Positions 9,454 to 19,599 of a stretch of 64,000 nt of DNA are shown here, one piece after another (the stretch's first letter is position 1; every line of letters starts with the position of its first letter). The position numbers were made by a program, and so were the translations under genes. The stretch is from Streptomyces sp. MST-110588 (GTDB lineage: Bacteria; Actinomycetota; Actinomycetes; Streptomycetales; Streptomycetaceae): contig NZ_CP074380.1 in assembly GCF_022695595.1 (NCBI RefSeq), positions 5,258,001 to 5,322,000 on the forward strand, read 5' to 3'. The notes beneath the pieces are model-generated. The model had not been told where the DNA came from. It ran no database searches and saw only the letters and a program-made list of their open reading frames with translations.

Positions 9454-9460
9454 GCGGCTC

Positions 9461-10153
9461 ATGGCAAGAGTGCTCGTGGTCGAGGACGACCAGTTCGTAC
9501 GTTCGGCGCTCATCCGGCATCTGACCGAGGCCTCCCATACGGTACGGAGCGTCGGTACGGCCCTTGAAGCGCTGCGCGAGGTGGCCCATGTCGGCTTCGA
9601 CGTCGTCATTCTCGACCTCGGACTGCCCGACCTGGACGGGGCCGAGGCCCTGAAGATGCTGCGCGGGATCACCGACGTACCGGTGATCATCGCCACAGCC
9701 CGGGACGACGAGGCGGAGATCGTACGGCTCCTGAACGACGGGGCCGACGACTACCTCACCAAGCCGTTCTCCGTGGAACACCTCTCGGCCCGTATGGCGG
9801 CCGTCCTGCGCCGCTCGCGCGCCACCGCGACGGGCGCCGAGCCGCCGTCCCGGGTGATCCGCGTCGGCGGGCTCTCCATAGACCCGCTGCGCCGCCAGGC
9901 CGAGTTGGACGGGCTGCCGCTGGACCTGACCCGCCGCGAGTTCGACCTGCTGGCCTTCCTGGCGGGGCGCCCCGGCGTCGTGGTGGCCCGCAAGGAACTG
10001 CTGGCCGAGGTCTGGCAGCAGTCCTACGGTGACGACCAGACCATCGACGTGCATCTGTCCTGGCTGCGCCGGAAACTGGGCGAGACCGCGGCCAGCCCGC
10101 GCTACCTGCACACCCTGCGCGGCGTGGGCGTGAAGCTGGAGCCGCCGCGGTGA
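9461..10153 (+). CDS. OmpR-family response regulator
   Basis: 230 aa. Receiver domain at residues 1-115 with the acidic pocket EDD, phosphoacceptor Asp in VVILDLGLPD, the conserved Thr/Ser position in IIATARD and Lys in DDYLTKPF. A winged-helix DNA-binding domain follows (LTRREFDLLAFL ... DVHLSWLRRKLG ... RGVGVKLE). ATG 9461 is preferred over GTG 9452 because the fold starts at MARVLVVEDD. The stop overlaps the kinase start by 4 nt (GTGA), so the pair is translationally coupled. The target is unknown; the divergently transcribed exported protein is a candidate. Confidence 0.93.
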   Translation: MARVLVVEDDQFVRSALIRHLTEASHTVRSVGTALEALREVAHVGFDVVILDLGLPDLDGAEALKMLRGITDVPVIIATARDDEAEIVRLLNDGADDYLTKPFSVEHLSARMAAVLRRSRATATGAEPPSRVIRVGGLSIDPLRRQAELDGLPLDLTRREFDLLAFLAGRPGVVVARKELLAEVWQQSYGDDQTIDVHLSWLRRKLGETAASPRYLHTLRGVGVKLEPPR

Positions 10154-11694
10154 GGTGGGCGCTGGTCAAGGTGTGCCTGGCCGTCACGGTGATGGTCGTG
10201 GTCGCCTTCGCGGTACCCCTGGGGCTGGTGGTCAAGGAGATGGCACGCGACCGGGCGTTCTCCAACGCCGAACGGCAGGCCGCCGCCATCGGGCCCGTAC
10301 TGGCCATCACCACCGACCGCACCCAACTGGAGCGCGCCGTCGCCAGCGCCGAGACCGGCTCGGGCGGGCATATCGGCGTTCATGTGCCGGTGGGGGACGA
10401 GGACGGCAAAGGGGGCGCGGAGGAGCAGAACCACCAAGACGGTGACCAGGACACCCGAAGCGTCAAAGGCGGCAAGTCGCTTGAGATCGGGGCACACCGG
10501 ATCGGCCCGCGGGCCGTCGCCGAGGCGATCAAGTTCGGCCGGGCCTCGATCTCGCCGGTCACCGGCGGTTCCGTACTGCTCCAGCCCACCGCCGTCGCCT
10601 CGGGCATCGCGGTCGTCGAGGTGTACGTGCCCGACGACGCGCTCACCAACGGCGTCACCACCTCATGGGTGGTGCTGGCCGGCGTAGGACTCGGGCTCGT
10701 CGTCGGTTCGGTCGCCGTCGCGGACCGCCTCGGCACCCGCATGGTGCGGCCCGCGAAGCGGCTGGCGGGGGCCGCGCACGACCTGGGCAAGGGCAAGCTG
10801 GGCGTACGGGTCCCCGAGGACGGCCCCAAGGAGCTGCGGTCCGCCGCCGTCGCGTTCAACTCCATGGCCGACCAGGTCGTCCAACTGCTGGCCAACGAAC
10901 GTGAACTGGCCGCCGACCTCTCCCACCGGCTACGCACCCCGCTGACCGTGCTGCGGCTGAACGCCGCCTCGCTCGGCGACGGGCCCGCCGCCGAGCAGAC
11001 CCGGGCCGCCGTCGCCCAACTGGAGCGCGAGGTCGACCAGATCATCCGTACCGCGCGCGAGCAGAAGGCGCACACCCGGCAGGCCGCCACCGCGGCCGGC
11101 TGCGACGCCGCCGAGGTGATCCGTGAGCGGATGGACTTCTGGTCGGCGCTCGCGGAGGACGAGGGGCGCACGGTGAGGCTCGCAGGCGTGCGGCAGCCCG
11201 TACGCGTCCCCGTCGCACGCCCCGACCTGGCCGCCGCGCTGGACGCGATGCTCGGCAACGTCTTCCGGCACACCCCTGAGGGCACGGCGTTCGCGGTGGA
11301 CGTCCACAACGCCGAGGACGCGGTGATCGTGCTGGTCTCGGACGCCGGACCGGGCATCGAGGACCCGGACGCGGCACTGCGGCGCGGCCACGGGCACGGC
11401 GGGGAGGGGTCCACCGGGCTCGGGCTGGACATCGTGCGGCGGCTCGCGGAGTCGACCGGCGGTGATGTGCGCATCGGACGGTCCGTGCTCGGAGGCACCG
11501 AGGTACGGGTCTGGCTGGCGCTGGACGGCGGCCGGGCGGCGCGCGGCGGCCGGCGGCGCCGTGGCCACCGGCTGCGCCGCAAGCTCGGCGCCCGCGGCAG
11601 ACGCGCCGCCGGGCGTGCGGTCGGGCGCGCGGTCCGCCGGGCTGCCCGGCGCACTGCCGGACGTGAGGAGAACCGGGCGGCCGGGAGCCGTTGA
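10150..11694 (+). CDS. Membrane sensor histidine kinase
   Basis: 514 aa, GTG start overlapping the regulator stop. Two membrane helices (about residues 5-28 and 175-195) flank an extracytoplasmic sensor region of about 145 residues that contains an Asp/Gly/Lys-rich low-complexity insert. A HAMP linker follows, then the phosphoacceptor box DLSHRLRTPLTVLRL, N-box NVFRHTPEG, and G-boxes DAGPGIED and GSTGLGLDIVRR. The H-box has Arg where Glu is usual (SHRLRTPL), a variant found in one Streptomyces kinase subgroup. The last 50 residues are a basic Arg-rich tail. Signal unknown. Confidence 0.92.
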   Translation: MRWALVKVCLAVTVMVVVAFAVPLGLVVKEMARDRAFSNAERQAAAIGPVLAITTDRTQLERAVASAETGSGGHIGVHVPVGDEDGKGGAEEQNHQDGDQDTRSVKGGKSLEIGAHRIGPRAVAEAIKFGRASISPVTGGSVLLQPTAVASGIAVVEVYVPDDALTNGVTTSWVVLAGVGLGLVVGSVAVADRLGTRMVRPAKRLAGAAHDLGKGKLGVRVPEDGPKELRSAAVAFNSMADQVVQLLANERELAADLSHRLRTPLTVLRLNAASLGDGPAAEQTRAAVAQLEREVDQIIRTAREQKAHTRQAATAAGCDAAEVIRERMDFWSALAEDEGRTVRLAGVRQPVRVPVARPDLAAALDAMLGNVFRHTPEGTAFAVDVHNAEDAVIVLVSDAGPGIEDPDAALRRGHGHGGEGSTGLGLDIVRRLAESTGGDVRIGRSVLGGTEVRVWLALDGGRAARGGRRRRGHRLRRKLGARGRRAAGRAVGRAVRRAARRTAGREENRAAGSR

Positions 11695-11952
11695 GACGCG
11701 CGCGAACCGCTCCCTCAGCCGTCCCTTCCCCCGTTCCCTTAAATGCTCCCTTCCGCCTCCTTAAGCGCACCATAATTCCGCGGCCGTCCGCGTCTGAACT
11801 GCCTATTGTCCGTTTCGTGACCGCTAGCGTGCGGGACGTACGGAACTCCCGAGCCCCCCACGGCTTCCCCCCACGGGTTCCGTACCCCACCCCCCACACC
11901 TCTCGTACGCCCGCGCTCCCCCCCACGACGACAGACGACAGACAGGCTTCAG

Positions 11953-13035
11953 ATGACTTCCTCGGCACAGACACACCGTCGGCGCTTGAGCGGCAAGGTC
12001 AAGCTGATCGGCGCGGCCTCGGCAGCCGTGATCGCGGCGGGCGGCACGCTCGTCCTCGTCGGCCCCGCCCAGGCCACCAGGGCCGGGCACGGCACCGCGG
12101 CCGGAGCGGACGCCGCCGCACCGGCCGCCCGGACGAAGGCGGCGGCCTTCGCGCCGTACCTCGACACCTCGCTCACGCCCGCCTACGACATGGTGGACAC
12201 CGCGAAGAAGACACCGGTGCGCAACTTCACCCTCGCCTTCCTGACCGCCGGCAGCGGCGGCTGCGACCCCAAGTGGGGCGGCTCCGGTGACCTGCGCGGC
12301 GACGCGGTGGCCAGGCAGATACCCGAGCTGCGCAAGGCCGGCGGCGACGTACGGGTCTCCTTCGGCGGCGCGAGCGGCAGCGAACTGGGCGTGGTCTGCC
12401 GGTCCGTGGACGCGCTCGCCGGCGCGTACGGAAAGGCCGTGGACGCCTTCAAGCTCACCAAGGTCGACTTCGACATCGAGGGCGGCGCACTGCCGGACAC
12501 CGCCTCCAACACCCGCCGTGCCAAGGCCATCGCCGCGCTCCAGAAGAAGCACCCGGAGCTCGACGTCACCTTCACGCTGCCCGTCATGCCCGAGGGCCTG
12601 ACCCAGGACGGCGTGAACCTCGTGGCCGACGCCAAGAAGAACGGCGTGAAGATCTCGGCCGTCAACATCATGGCGATGGATTACGGCGCGTCCTACAAGG
12701 GCGACATGGGCGCGTACGCCATCCAGGCCGCCACCGCCACGCAGCGCCAGCTCAAGAAGGCTCTCGGGCTCGGTGACGCGGCGGCCTGGAAGGCCGTCGC
12801 CGTGACGCCGATGATCGGGGTCAACGACGTCCAGAGCGAGATCTTCAAGGTGGCGGACGCCCATGAGCTGGTGCGCTTCGCCCGTACCAAGCACCTGGGC
12901 GGGCTGTCGATGTGGTCCTCGACCCGCGACAAGCCGTGCCCGGGCGGGCCGCGGAACTCGGCGCAGCCGACCTGTAGCTCGATCGCGCAGAAGCCCCTGG
13001 ACTTCACCAAGGCGTTCGGCGCCTATCAGGGCTGA
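11953..13035 (+). CDS. Secreted GH18 chitinase-like protein
   Basis: 360 aa with a cleavable signal peptide (basic start, hydrophobic core, GPAQA-like end near residue 42). The single domain is a GH18 barrel: the DxDxE catalytic signature appears as KVDFDIEGG with the acid/base Glu, and MAMDYG and MWSSTRD are further family landmarks. There is no carbohydrate-binding module, so it probably acts on soluble or amorphous GlcNAc polymers, or another GH18 substrate. It has its own promoter region (258-bp gap upstream). It ends before a strong bidirectional terminator. Confidence 0.85.
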   Translation: MTSSAQTHRRRLSGKVKLIGAASAAVIAAGGTLVLVGPAQATRAGHGTAAGADAAAPAARTKAAAFAPYLDTSLTPAYDMVDTAKKTPVRNFTLAFLTAGSGGCDPKWGGSGDLRGDAVARQIPELRKAGGDVRVSFGGASGSELGVVCRSVDALAGAYGKAVDAFKLTKVDFDIEGGALPDTASNTRRAKAIAALQKKHPELDVTFTLPVMPEGLTQDGVNLVADAKKNGVKISAVNIMAMDYGASYKGDMGAYAIQAATATQRQLKKALGLGDAAAWKAVAVTPMIGVNDVQSEIFKVADAHELVRFARTKHLGGLSMWSSTRDKPCPGGPRNSAQPTCSSIAQKPLDFTKAFGAYQG

Positions 13036-13073
13036 CCGCCGACTCGCGTACTCATTCTTTCGGCCACCCCCAA

Positions 13074-13115
13074 GGCGGGGTGCGGCAGGCTTCCCCCCAC
13101 CTGCCGCACCCCGCC
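13074..13115. terminator. Bidirectional terminator hairpin
   Basis: A perfect 16-bp stem (13074-13089 with 13100-13115, GGCGGGGTGCGGCAGG) with a 10-nt loop between the convergent GH18 and GH1 genes. Only a short T-rich stretch follows on the plus strand, as is common in Streptomyces. Confidence 0.85.
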
Positions 13116-13135
13116 ACCTTTATGGTGCGGCGCGC

Positions 13136-14569
13136 TCACGGCGGCGGGGGCAGTTCGTTGGTGCGGGCGAGACGTGCGTACCAGTGGGCGCTGGACTTCG
13201 GCGTACGTGCCTGAGTGGCGAAGTCCACGTACACCGCCCCGAACCGTTTGCTGTAGCCGTACGCCCACTCGAAGTTGTCCAGGAGGGACCACAGGAAGTA
13301 CCCGCGCAGATCGGCGCCCCTGGCCAGGGCGCGGTGCGCTGCGGTGAGATGGGAGTGCAGGTAGGCGATGCGGCCGGGGTCGTGCACGGTTCCTGCGGCG
13401 TCGGGTTTGTCCTCGTAGGCGGCGCCGTTCTCGGTGATGTACAGGGGCAGTCCGGGCGCCTCGCGGTGGAAGCGCATCAGCAGGTCGTACAGGCCGGAGG
13501 GGTCGGCGGCCCAGCCCATCGCGGTGCATTCGCCCGGGGGCCGGTGGAAGGCGATGTGCTCGGCCCCGGCCCACGGTGAGCGGGCCGAGGCGCCGTGGCC
13601 GTCGTGGCGGGGCGGGGCGTTGTCAGTGCCGGCTGATACCACTGTGGGTGTGTAGTAGTTGATGCCCAGCGCGTCGAGGGGGTGCTTGATGACGGCCAGA
13701 TCGCTGTCGTGGACGAAGGACCAGTCGGTGATCCGCGCGGTGTCCGCGAGGAGATCGTCGGGGTACGCGCCGTGCAGCAGGGGCCCGGTGAAGATACGCG
13801 TGGCCAGCGCGTCCACCCGCCGCTGAGCGTCCAGGTCCGCCGGTGCCCGCGTACGGGCCCGGACGGCCGCCGGGTTGAGGCTGATCATGATGCGGCCGTG
13901 GGCGGGCAGGGCCGCGCGCAGTGCCTGTGCGGCGAGTCCGTGCGCGAGGCTGAGGTGGTGGGCCGCGCGCAGCGCCGCCACGGGATCGCTGCGCCCCGGG
14001 GCGTGCACGCCCGATCCGTAACCGAGGAAGGCGCTGCACCACGGCTCGTTGAGCGTGGTCCACCACTGGACGCGGTCACCGAGCGCCTCGGCGACGATCC
14101 CCGCGTAGTCGGCGAAGCGATGGGCCGTCTCGCGGTGCGGCCAGCCGCCTCCCGCGGCGGTCCCACCGTGGACGTCGGCTTCCAGTTCCTGAGGGAGGTC
14201 CCAGTGATAGAGGGTGAGCAGCGGGCGGATGCCGTGGTCGAGGAGGTCGTCGACCAGCCGGCGGTAGAAGTCCAGCCCGCGCTGTACGGCGGGCCCGCGG
14301 CCGGTGGGCTGCACCCGCGGCCAGGAGACGGAGAAGCGGTACGCCGTCAGCCCGAGGGAGGCCATCAGCGCCACGTCCTGGGGGCGGCGGTGGAAATGGT
14401 CCGCGGCGATGTCACCGGTGTCGCCACCGAGGACCTTGCCGGGGGTGTGACTGAAGGTGTCCCAGATGGAAGGGGTGCGCCCGCCCTCCCGGGCGGCGCC
14501 CTCCACCTGGTACGCGGCGGTCGCCGCGCCCCATAGGAAACCGGGCGGAAAACGAAGGGGGCAGGACAT
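13136..14569 (-). CDS. bglC: GH1 beta-glucosidase
   Basis: 477 aa, cytoplasmic (no signal peptide). It hydrolyses beta-glucosides such as cellobiose taken up by the neighbouring ABC transporter. The GH1 signature [18 protein letters not shown] opens the barrel, the acid/base Glu is in TLNEPW and the nucleophile in [21 protein letters not shown] near the end is also typical. ATG 14569 has GGGAG upstream and begins right at the fold. The gene lies on the same strand as the CUT1 transporter, 244 nt downstream of the last permease, as in the ceb loci of other streptomycetes. The symbol is by analogy with bglC. Confidence 0.88.
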   Translation of the reverse strand: MSCPLRFPPGFLWGAATAAYQVEGAAREGGRTPSIWDTFSHTPGKVLGGDTGDIAADHFHRRPQDVALMASLGLTAYRFSVSWPRVQPTGRGPAVQRGLDFYRRLVDDLLDHGIRPLLTLYHWDLPQELEADVHGGTAAGGGWPHRETAHRFADYAGIVAEALGDRVQWWTTLNEPWCSAFLGYGSGVHAPGRSDPVAALRAAHHLSLAHGLAAQALRAALPAHGRIMISLNPAAVRARTRAPADLDAQRRVDALATRIFTGPLLHGAYPDDLLADTARITDWSFVHDSDLAVIKHPLDALGINYYTPTVVSAGTDNAPPRHDGHGASARSPWAGAEHIAFHRPPGECTAMGWAADPSGLYDLLMRFHREAPGLPLYITENGAAYEDKPDAAGTVHDPGRIAYLHSHLTAAHRALARGADLRGYFLWSLLDNFEWAYGYSKRFGAVYVDFATQARTPKSSAHWYARLARTNELPPPP

Positions 14570-14813
14570 GGCGGTACTCCCGTTCACGAAGGCGCGGCGC
14601 ACGGCGCGGGCCGTACGGGGCGCATGGCGCGAGTGGCTCAGATGGCACAAGTGGTGCGAGTGGTGCGAGCGGTTCGCGGGGGCGGCCCGGCCCGTACGGC
14701 GGCTGCTCGTACGGCGGTTGCCCGTACGACGCCGGCCGGCACGGCAGCTCCCACGCTGGCTCGTACGGTGGCTCGTACGGACCCGGGGGAGTGGTGCGGT
14801 GGCGGCCCGCCGG
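14570..14813. other. Gap between transporter operon and beta-glucosidase
   Basis: No gene seen. The stretch carries many copies of CGTACGG / CCGTACG within about 100 bp (14675-14785), and short GTGGTGCGAG-like repeats at 14650-14680. No CebR box. It may hold a separate bglC promoter or only be read through. Confidence 0.5.
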
Positions 14814-15656
14814 TCAGCCCTTGACCGCGCCCTGCATGATCCCCCCGACGATCTGCTTGCCGAACAGGACGAACGCGGCGAGCAGCGGCAGCGTGCCGAG
14901 CAGCGCGCCCGCCATGATCACGGACTGGTCGGGGATGTAGCCGCGCCCCAGACCGGTGAGCGCGACCTGCACGGTCGGACTGCCGTTCTGGGTGAGTGCG
15001 ATGACCGGCCAGAAGAAGTCGTTCCACGCCTGGACGAAGGTGAGCAGCCCCAGGACGGCCATCGCCGGACGGGCCGCCGGGAAGACGACGTGCCACACGA
15101 CGCGCAGGCTGTTCGCGCCGTCCGTGCGCGCCGCCTCGATCAGCTCGGTGGGCAGCGCCTGGAGCAGGTACTGCCGCATGAAGAAGACCCCGAAGGCGCT
15201 GACGAGCGTGGGCAGGATGACCGCTTGCAGATGGTCGGTCCACTCCAGCTCGGCGATGGTCATGAACAGCGGTACGACCCCGAGCTGCGGCGGCACCATC
15301 ATCGTGCCGATCACGAGCAGGAGCAGCAGCCGCTTCGCCCGGAAGCGCAGCTTGGCGAAGGCGAACCCGGCGACGGTCGAGAAGACCACCGTGCCCGCCG
15401 CGACCGTCGTGGCGACGACCGTGGTGTTCAGCAGGGCGGTGCCCATGTTGGCGTCGGTCCAGGCCGTGGCGAGGTTCTTCGGAAGGTTCGAGCCGAACCA
15501 CAAGGGCGGGGGTGTCTGAGCCAGCCGGGTGTTGTTGCGGGAGGCGGCGACGGCGGTCCACAGCAGCGGGAAGAGCGAGCCCGCGGTGAACAGGATCAGC
15601 ACCGCACACGTCATCTTGCCGCCGTGCGACTGCCGGCCGGCGCGTCGGACCGTCAT
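14814..15656 (-). CDS. cebG: CUT1-family sugar ABC transporter permease (MalG/CebG type)
   Basis: 280 aa with six predicted membrane helices. The EAA loop that docks the ATPase is visible as [20 protein letters not shown]. MalG-type C-terminus ([12 protein letters not shown]). ATG 15656 has GGGGGGAG upstream and starts 12 nt after the partner permease. No ATPase gene is present locally, as usual for Streptomyces CUT1 systems that share MsiK. Substrate inferred as cello-oligosaccharides from the beta-glucosidase, cellulases and CebR operators around it. Confidence 0.87.
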   Translation of the reverse strand: MTVRRAGRQSHGGKMTCAVLILFTAGSLFPLLWTAVAASRNNTRLAQTPPPLWFGSNLPKNLATAWTDANMGTALLNTTVVATTVAAGTVVFSTVAGFAFAKLRFRAKRLLLLLVIGTMMVPPQLGVVPLFMTIAELEWTDHLQAVILPTLVSAFGVFFMRQYLLQALPTELIEAARTDGANSLRVVWHVVFPAARPAMAVLGLLTFVQAWNDFFWPVIALTQNGSPTVQVALTGLGRGYIPDQSVIMAGALLGTLPLLAAFVLFGKQIVGGIMQGAVKG

Positions 15657-15668
15657 GGATCTCCCCCC

Positions 15669-16739
15669 TCACTCGCCCGACCGCAGCCGGCGGGCGACCA
15701 GCGCGTTGACGGCGGCCACCACCAGCAGGATCAGGAACATCGTCCAGGCGATGGCCGAGGCCCGGCCGAGATGGAGGTTCACCCACCCCTGCTCGTACAG
15801 ATAGAGCCCCAGCGTCTGGTACTGGTGACCGGCGCCGCCCGTGGCCCCGGCACTGCCGCTGAACAGCAGCGGTTCGCCGAAGAGCTGCGTGGCGCCGATC
15901 GTCGAGACGACGCAGGTGAACAGGATCGTCGGCCGCAGCGAGGGGACGGTGACGTACCGGAACTGCTGCCACCGGGAGGCCCCGTCCAGCGCCGCCGACT
16001 CGTACAGCTCGTGCGGAATCGCCTGCATGGCGGCGAGGTAGATCAGCGCGTTGTAGCCCGTCCACCGCCAGATGACGATCGTGGAGACCGCCAGCTTGGC
16101 GCTCCACGAGCCGTTCTCCCAGTCCACGCCGTCGATGCCGACCGCGCTCAGCAGCCAGTTGACCAGCCCGTAGTCCCGCCCGAAGAGCAGTACGAACACC
16201 AGCGTGGCGGCGGCCACCGACGTGGCGTAGGGGGTGAGCACCGCGACGCGGAAGAACATCGAGCCGCGCAGCCGGTAGTTGAGCAGATGCGCCAGGCCCA
16301 GCGCCATCAGCAGTTGCGGGACGGTGGAGAGCACCCCGATGACGAAGGTGTTGCCCAGCGCGTTCCAGAAGAAGTCGTCGCCGAGCAGCCGGGTGAAGTT
16401 GCGCAGCCCGGCCCACTCCATGTCGGTGGGCGCGGTCAGTTCCACGCGGTGCAGCGCGGCCCATCCCGTGTAGAGCAGGGGGAAGAGCCCGAAGGCGGCG
16501 AAGAAGAGGAAGAAGGGGGCGATGCAGACGTACGGGCTCCAGCGCAGGTCCCGCCGGTAACGGCGGCTGCGCCGCTCCCGGGCCCGGTCGGCGGCGGCCC
16601 GGCCGGCACCGTCCGCACGGCCGTGACCGCGACCGGGGCCGGGAGCGGTGGCGGTACCGGCCCTCCCGGAGGAGGAGCCGGGGGTTTCCATGGCCGCTGC
16701 CGCGGCCGGGGGCCCGGAGCGAGGGGTGCGGCCGGCCAC
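15669..16739 (-). CDS. cebF: CUT1-family sugar ABC transporter permease (MalF/CebF type)
   Basis: 356 aa. A 65-residue low-complexity Gly/Arg/Ala leader precedes six membrane helices; the EAA-type loop is ELYESAALDGASRWQQFRYV. GTG 16739 sits 3 nt after the binding-protein stop and keeps the operon compact, with GGTGAG just before it. ATG 16691 is an alternative without a ribosome site. Forms the heterodimeric channel with the downstream permease. Confidence 0.85.
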   Translation of the reverse strand: MAGRTPRSGPPAAAAAMETPGSSSGRAGTATAPGPGRGHGRADGAGRAAADRARERRSRRYRRDLRWSPYVCIAPFFLFFAAFGLFPLLYTGWAALHRVELTAPTDMEWAGLRNFTRLLGDDFFWNALGNTFVIGVLSTVPQLLMALGLAHLLNYRLRGSMFFRVAVLTPYATSVAAATLVFVLLFGRDYGLVNWLLSAVGIDGVDWENGSWSAKLAVSTIVIWRWTGYNALIYLAAMQAIPHELYESAALDGASRWQQFRYVTVPSLRPTILFTCVVSTIGATQLFGEPLLFSGSAGATGGAGHQYQTLGLYLYEQGWVNLHLGRASAIAWTMFLILLVVAAVNALVARRLRSGE

Positions 16740-16742
16740 GGC

Positions 16743-18113
16743 TCACCGGTCCAGCGCGTTGTCGATCGACTCGACCGCCGCCCGCCAGCCCTGCTCGGGC
16801 GTCCTGCCCTGCTGTTCGACCTGGAGCACCCCCACATCGGTGATGTTCTGGGAGACGGTCAGGTCCTTCGGGCCGAGAACCTGGTGGGGGATGCCCTCGG
16901 CCGCCGCGGCGAAGATCTTGCCGATCGGCGCGTCCCCGAAGTACGGGTGCTTGGCGCCCGCCACCGCCGGCAGCCCGTACGCCGCCCGGGCGCTGGGGAA
17001 ACTGCCCTGCTGTGTGAAGAGCTTCGCCTGCTGTTCGGGCGCGGTCAGCCAGGCCGCCAGTTCGACCGCCTCGCTCTTGTGCCGCCCCGCTTCCGGTACG
17101 GCCAGGAAGGAGCCGCCCCAGTTTCCCGGCTTCGGCGCGGCGGCCACGTCCCAGACACCGCGGCCCTTGTCCCCGGCCTTCTCCTTGATGTAACCGAGCA
17201 TCCACGGCGGGCAGGAGACGGTCGCGAAGCGGCCGTTGGCGTACGCCTGGTCCCAGGACTTCTGGAACTGCTGGAGGCGGGCGGTCAGTTTGCCCGTCGC
17301 CGCCCGCATCGCCGCGTCCCACGCCTGCCGCACCGACGGGCTGTCCTTGTAGACCAGCTTGCCGCCACGGTCGTAATAGCGTTCGGCGCTGCTGGAGATC
17401 ACCGCGTTGTAGACACCGGCGGCGGAGTCCACGAACGCCGTGCCCGCCGGGGCCTTGGCCATGTAGCGCTCGCCCACGTCGAGGTACTTGCCCCAGTCGC
17501 CCGCCCAGAGCGCGGCCACCGCGTTCCGGTCGGTGGGCAGCCCGGCCTTGGCGAAGAGGTCCTTGCGGTAGCAGACCGCCATCGGCCCGATGTCCGTCCC
17601 CAGGCCCACGGTCCGGCCGCTCCGGTCCGTCGCCTGCGCCCACTTCCAGGGGATGAAGTCGGCCTTCCGCACACCCGGCGCCTTCGAGAGGTCGAGGAGC
17701 CTGCCCGCCTGCGTCGCGGTGATCTCGGCGATGTTGTTGACCTCGACCGCCTGGATGTCGGCGAGCCCGCTGCCCGTACCGAGATGGGTGAGCAACTGCG
17801 GGTAGTAGTTCTCGTTCCGTTCGATCGAGGTCTCTTTGATCGTGATGTCCGGGTGCAGCTTGGTGTACGCGTCGTAGAGTCCGGCCTGCTTGTAGCCGAA
17901 GACGCCGAAGACACCGACCGTCAAAGTGGTCTTCCCGGCGCCCGCGCCCCCAGCCGTACCCGCCGCCGCGCCCGCGCCTGCTCCCGACGACCCGGCCGTG
18001 CCGCCGGGCCGGTCGCTGTCCTGGGCGCAGCCGCCGAGCAGTGCGGCCCCGAGCGCGGCGGCGGCCAGGAGGGCCACCGCCCGCTGCCGGGGACCGCGGA
18101 TCGTCGTTCGCAT
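16743..18113 (-). CDS. cebE: Sugar-binding lipoprotein of CUT1 ABC transporter (CebE type)
   Basis: 456 aa. A type II signal peptide ends in the lipobox LLGGC (Cys about residue 29), followed by a Gly/Ala/Ser linker and a family-1 solute-binding fold with aromatic-rich pocket segments. ATG 18113 has GGAGGAG 6-8 nt upstream. It is first in the operon binding protein - permease - permease and has a perfect CebR-type operator about 60 nt upstream. Ligand inferred as cellobiose or cellotriose from context; a general beta-glucoside is also possible. Confidence 0.87.
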   Translation of the reverse strand: MRTTIRGPRQRAVALLAAAALGAALLGGCAQDSDRPGGTAGSSGAGAGAAAGTAGGAGAGKTTLTVGVFGVFGYKQAGLYDAYTKLHPDITIKETSIERNENYYPQLLTHLGTGSGLADIQAVEVNNIAEITATQAGRLLDLSKAPGVRKADFIPWKWAQATDRSGRTVGLGTDIGPMAVCYRKDLFAKAGLPTDRNAVAALWAGDWGKYLDVGERYMAKAPAGTAFVDSAAGVYNAVISSSAERYYDRGGKLVYKDSPSVRQAWDAAMRAATGKLTARLQQFQKSWDQAYANGRFATVSCPPWMLGYIKEKAGDKGRGVWDVAAAPKPGNWGGSFLAVPEAGRHKSEAVELAAWLTAPEQQAKLFTQQGSFPSARAAYGLPAVAGAKHPYFGDAPIGKIFAAAAEGIPHQVLGPKDLTVSQNITDVGVLQVEQQGRTPEQGWRAAVESIDNALDR

Positions 18114-18172
18114 GGCGTCTCCTCCTGGTGCCCTGCCGACCGTGCGTGCGGAATGTGGGGTGTCCAGTACTG

Positions 18173-18186
18173 TGGGAGCGCTCCCA
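18173..18186. promoter_or_regulatory. CebR operator upstream of the transporter operon
   Basis: The perfect 14-bp palindrome TGGGAGCGCTCCCA, which is the known CebR box of streptomycetes, lies 60 nt upstream of the binding-protein start, in the gap divergent from the LacI-family repressor gene. It could control both directions. Confidence 0.92.
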
Positions 18187-18303
18187 GCCGTGATGAGGTG
18201 AAGGGTCGCCGTTGCGCGGGGGGCGTGTCAAGGCGTCGCACGCCAACTCCCGCGTCGCGCCTCGTCGTTGAAGGTATGGTCAGGACGGCAGGGGGAGGCG
18301 GTC

Positions 18304-19416
18304 ATGACACCAGGCGGACGGCGCGGGGGCGGCCGGCCCACGCTCGAAGAGGTCGCCGCACGCGCGGGCGTCGGCCGCGGCACGGTCTCCCGCGTGATCA
18401 ACGGCTCGCCCCGGGTCAGCGAGCGGACCCGCACCCTGGTACGGCAGGCCGTCGCCGACCTCGGCTACGTCCCCAACCGCGCCGCCCGCGCCTTGGCGGC
18501 CAACCGCGCCGACACGGTCGCCCTGGTCGTCCCGGAAACCGAGACCCGCCTCTTCGCCGAACCGTACTTCTCCGGCATCATCCGCGGCGTCAGCGCCGGA
18601 CTGGCCGACCACGACATGCAGTTGCTGCTGACCTTGATCCGTACGTCCAAGGAGCGGCGCCGCTTCGCCGACTACCTCGCCGCCCACCGCGTGGACGGCG
18701 TGCTCGTGGTCTCGCTGCACGGCGACGACCCGCTGCCCGACCTGCTGGAACGGATGGCGATACCGACCGTGCTCAACGGCCGCCGCACGGCCGGAGAAAC
18801 GGTTCCGTTCGTGGACTGCGACAACACCGGTGGCGCCCTGAGCGCGCTGGAACACCTCATCGGCCGCGGCCGGCGCCAGGTCGCCACCATCGCCGGTCCG
18901 CCGGACATGTACGTGGCCCACTGCCGCCTCGACGGCTACCGCCAGGCCGTACGCGCGGCGGGCCACCCGCCGGACGCCGCGCTCGTGGCGCACGGCGACT
19001 TCACCGAGGAGGGCGGGCGGCGCGCCATGCGCGAACTCCTCGCCCGCCGCCCCGCCCTGGACGCCGTCTTCTGCGCCTCGGACGTGATGGCCGCGGGTGC
19101 CCGGCAGGAGCTGCGCGAAGCGGGCCGCCGCATCCCGGACGACGTGGCCCTGGTCGGCTTCGACGACTCCGCCATAGCCCGCCACATGGACCCGGCGCTC
19201 ACCAGCGTCCGCCAGCCGATCGAGGAGATGGGACGGGCGATGGCGCGGCTGCTGATGGAGCAGATCGTCGGGGGTCCGGGCAGCGGGAGCACGGACGGCG
19301 GGGACCGGGGCGGCGGCAGCACGAGCGGCGTCGTGCCGGGCCCGCGCGCTGCGGCGCCCTCGCCCGGCGGCCACCTCGTACTTCCGACGGAGCTGGTGCG
19401 CCGGGCATCGTCATGA
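18304..19416 (+). CDS. cebR: LacI-family repressor, CebR-like
   Basis: 370 aa. An N-terminal LacI helix-turn-helix (PTLEEVAARAGVGRGTVSRV) and hinge helix (NRAARALA) are followed by a periplasmic-binding-like sensor domain with the usual landmarks (VFCASDVMAAGA, VALVGFDDSAIA, LTSVRQPIEEMG). ATG 18304 is preceded by GGGGGAGG. It is divergent from the transporter operon and shares the CebR box with it; two more boxes lie upstream of the cellulase pair. In CebR systems cellobiose or cellotriose releases the repressor. The C-terminal 50 residues are Gly/Ser-rich. Confidence 0.88.
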   Translation: MTPGGRRGGGRPTLEEVAARAGVGRGTVSRVINGSPRVSERTRTLVRQAVADLGYVPNRAARALAANRADTVALVVPETETRLFAEPYFSGIIRGVSAGLADHDMQLLLTLIRTSKERRRFADYLAAHRVDGVLVVSLHGDDPLPDLLERMAIPTVLNGRRTAGETVPFVDCDNTGGALSALEHLIGRGRRQVATIAGPPDMYVAHCRLDGYRQAVRAAGHPPDAALVAHGDFTEEGGRRAMRELLARRPALDAVFCASDVMAAGARQELREAGRRIPDDVALVGFDDSAIARHMDPALTSVRQPIEEMGRAMARLLMEQIVGGPGSGSTDGGDRGGGSTSGVVPGPRAAAPSPGGHLVLPTELVRRASS

Positions 19417-19599
19417 AGACGCCGAGGACGGCGTGAACGGCGCGAACGGCGAGGACAGCGAAGACGGCTCAGGGCGGCAGGCACGGCGGAAGACGTACGC
19501 GCACCACGCCACGCCACGCGTCCGCCGTACCGCCGCCCCCGCACCGCCGCCCCAGCGCCCGACGCACGCCGCCGCCGCGTGCCGCCTCACGCCGCCGCC

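Noticed and set aside
14457..19436. A plus-strand open frame of more than 1600 codons over the ceb locus, and a similar 1200-codon minus frame at 14638-18246
   Set aside because: They are shadows of the bgl/ceb genes in a very GC-rich genome: no ribosome site, no domain, extreme Arg/Gly/Pro composition.
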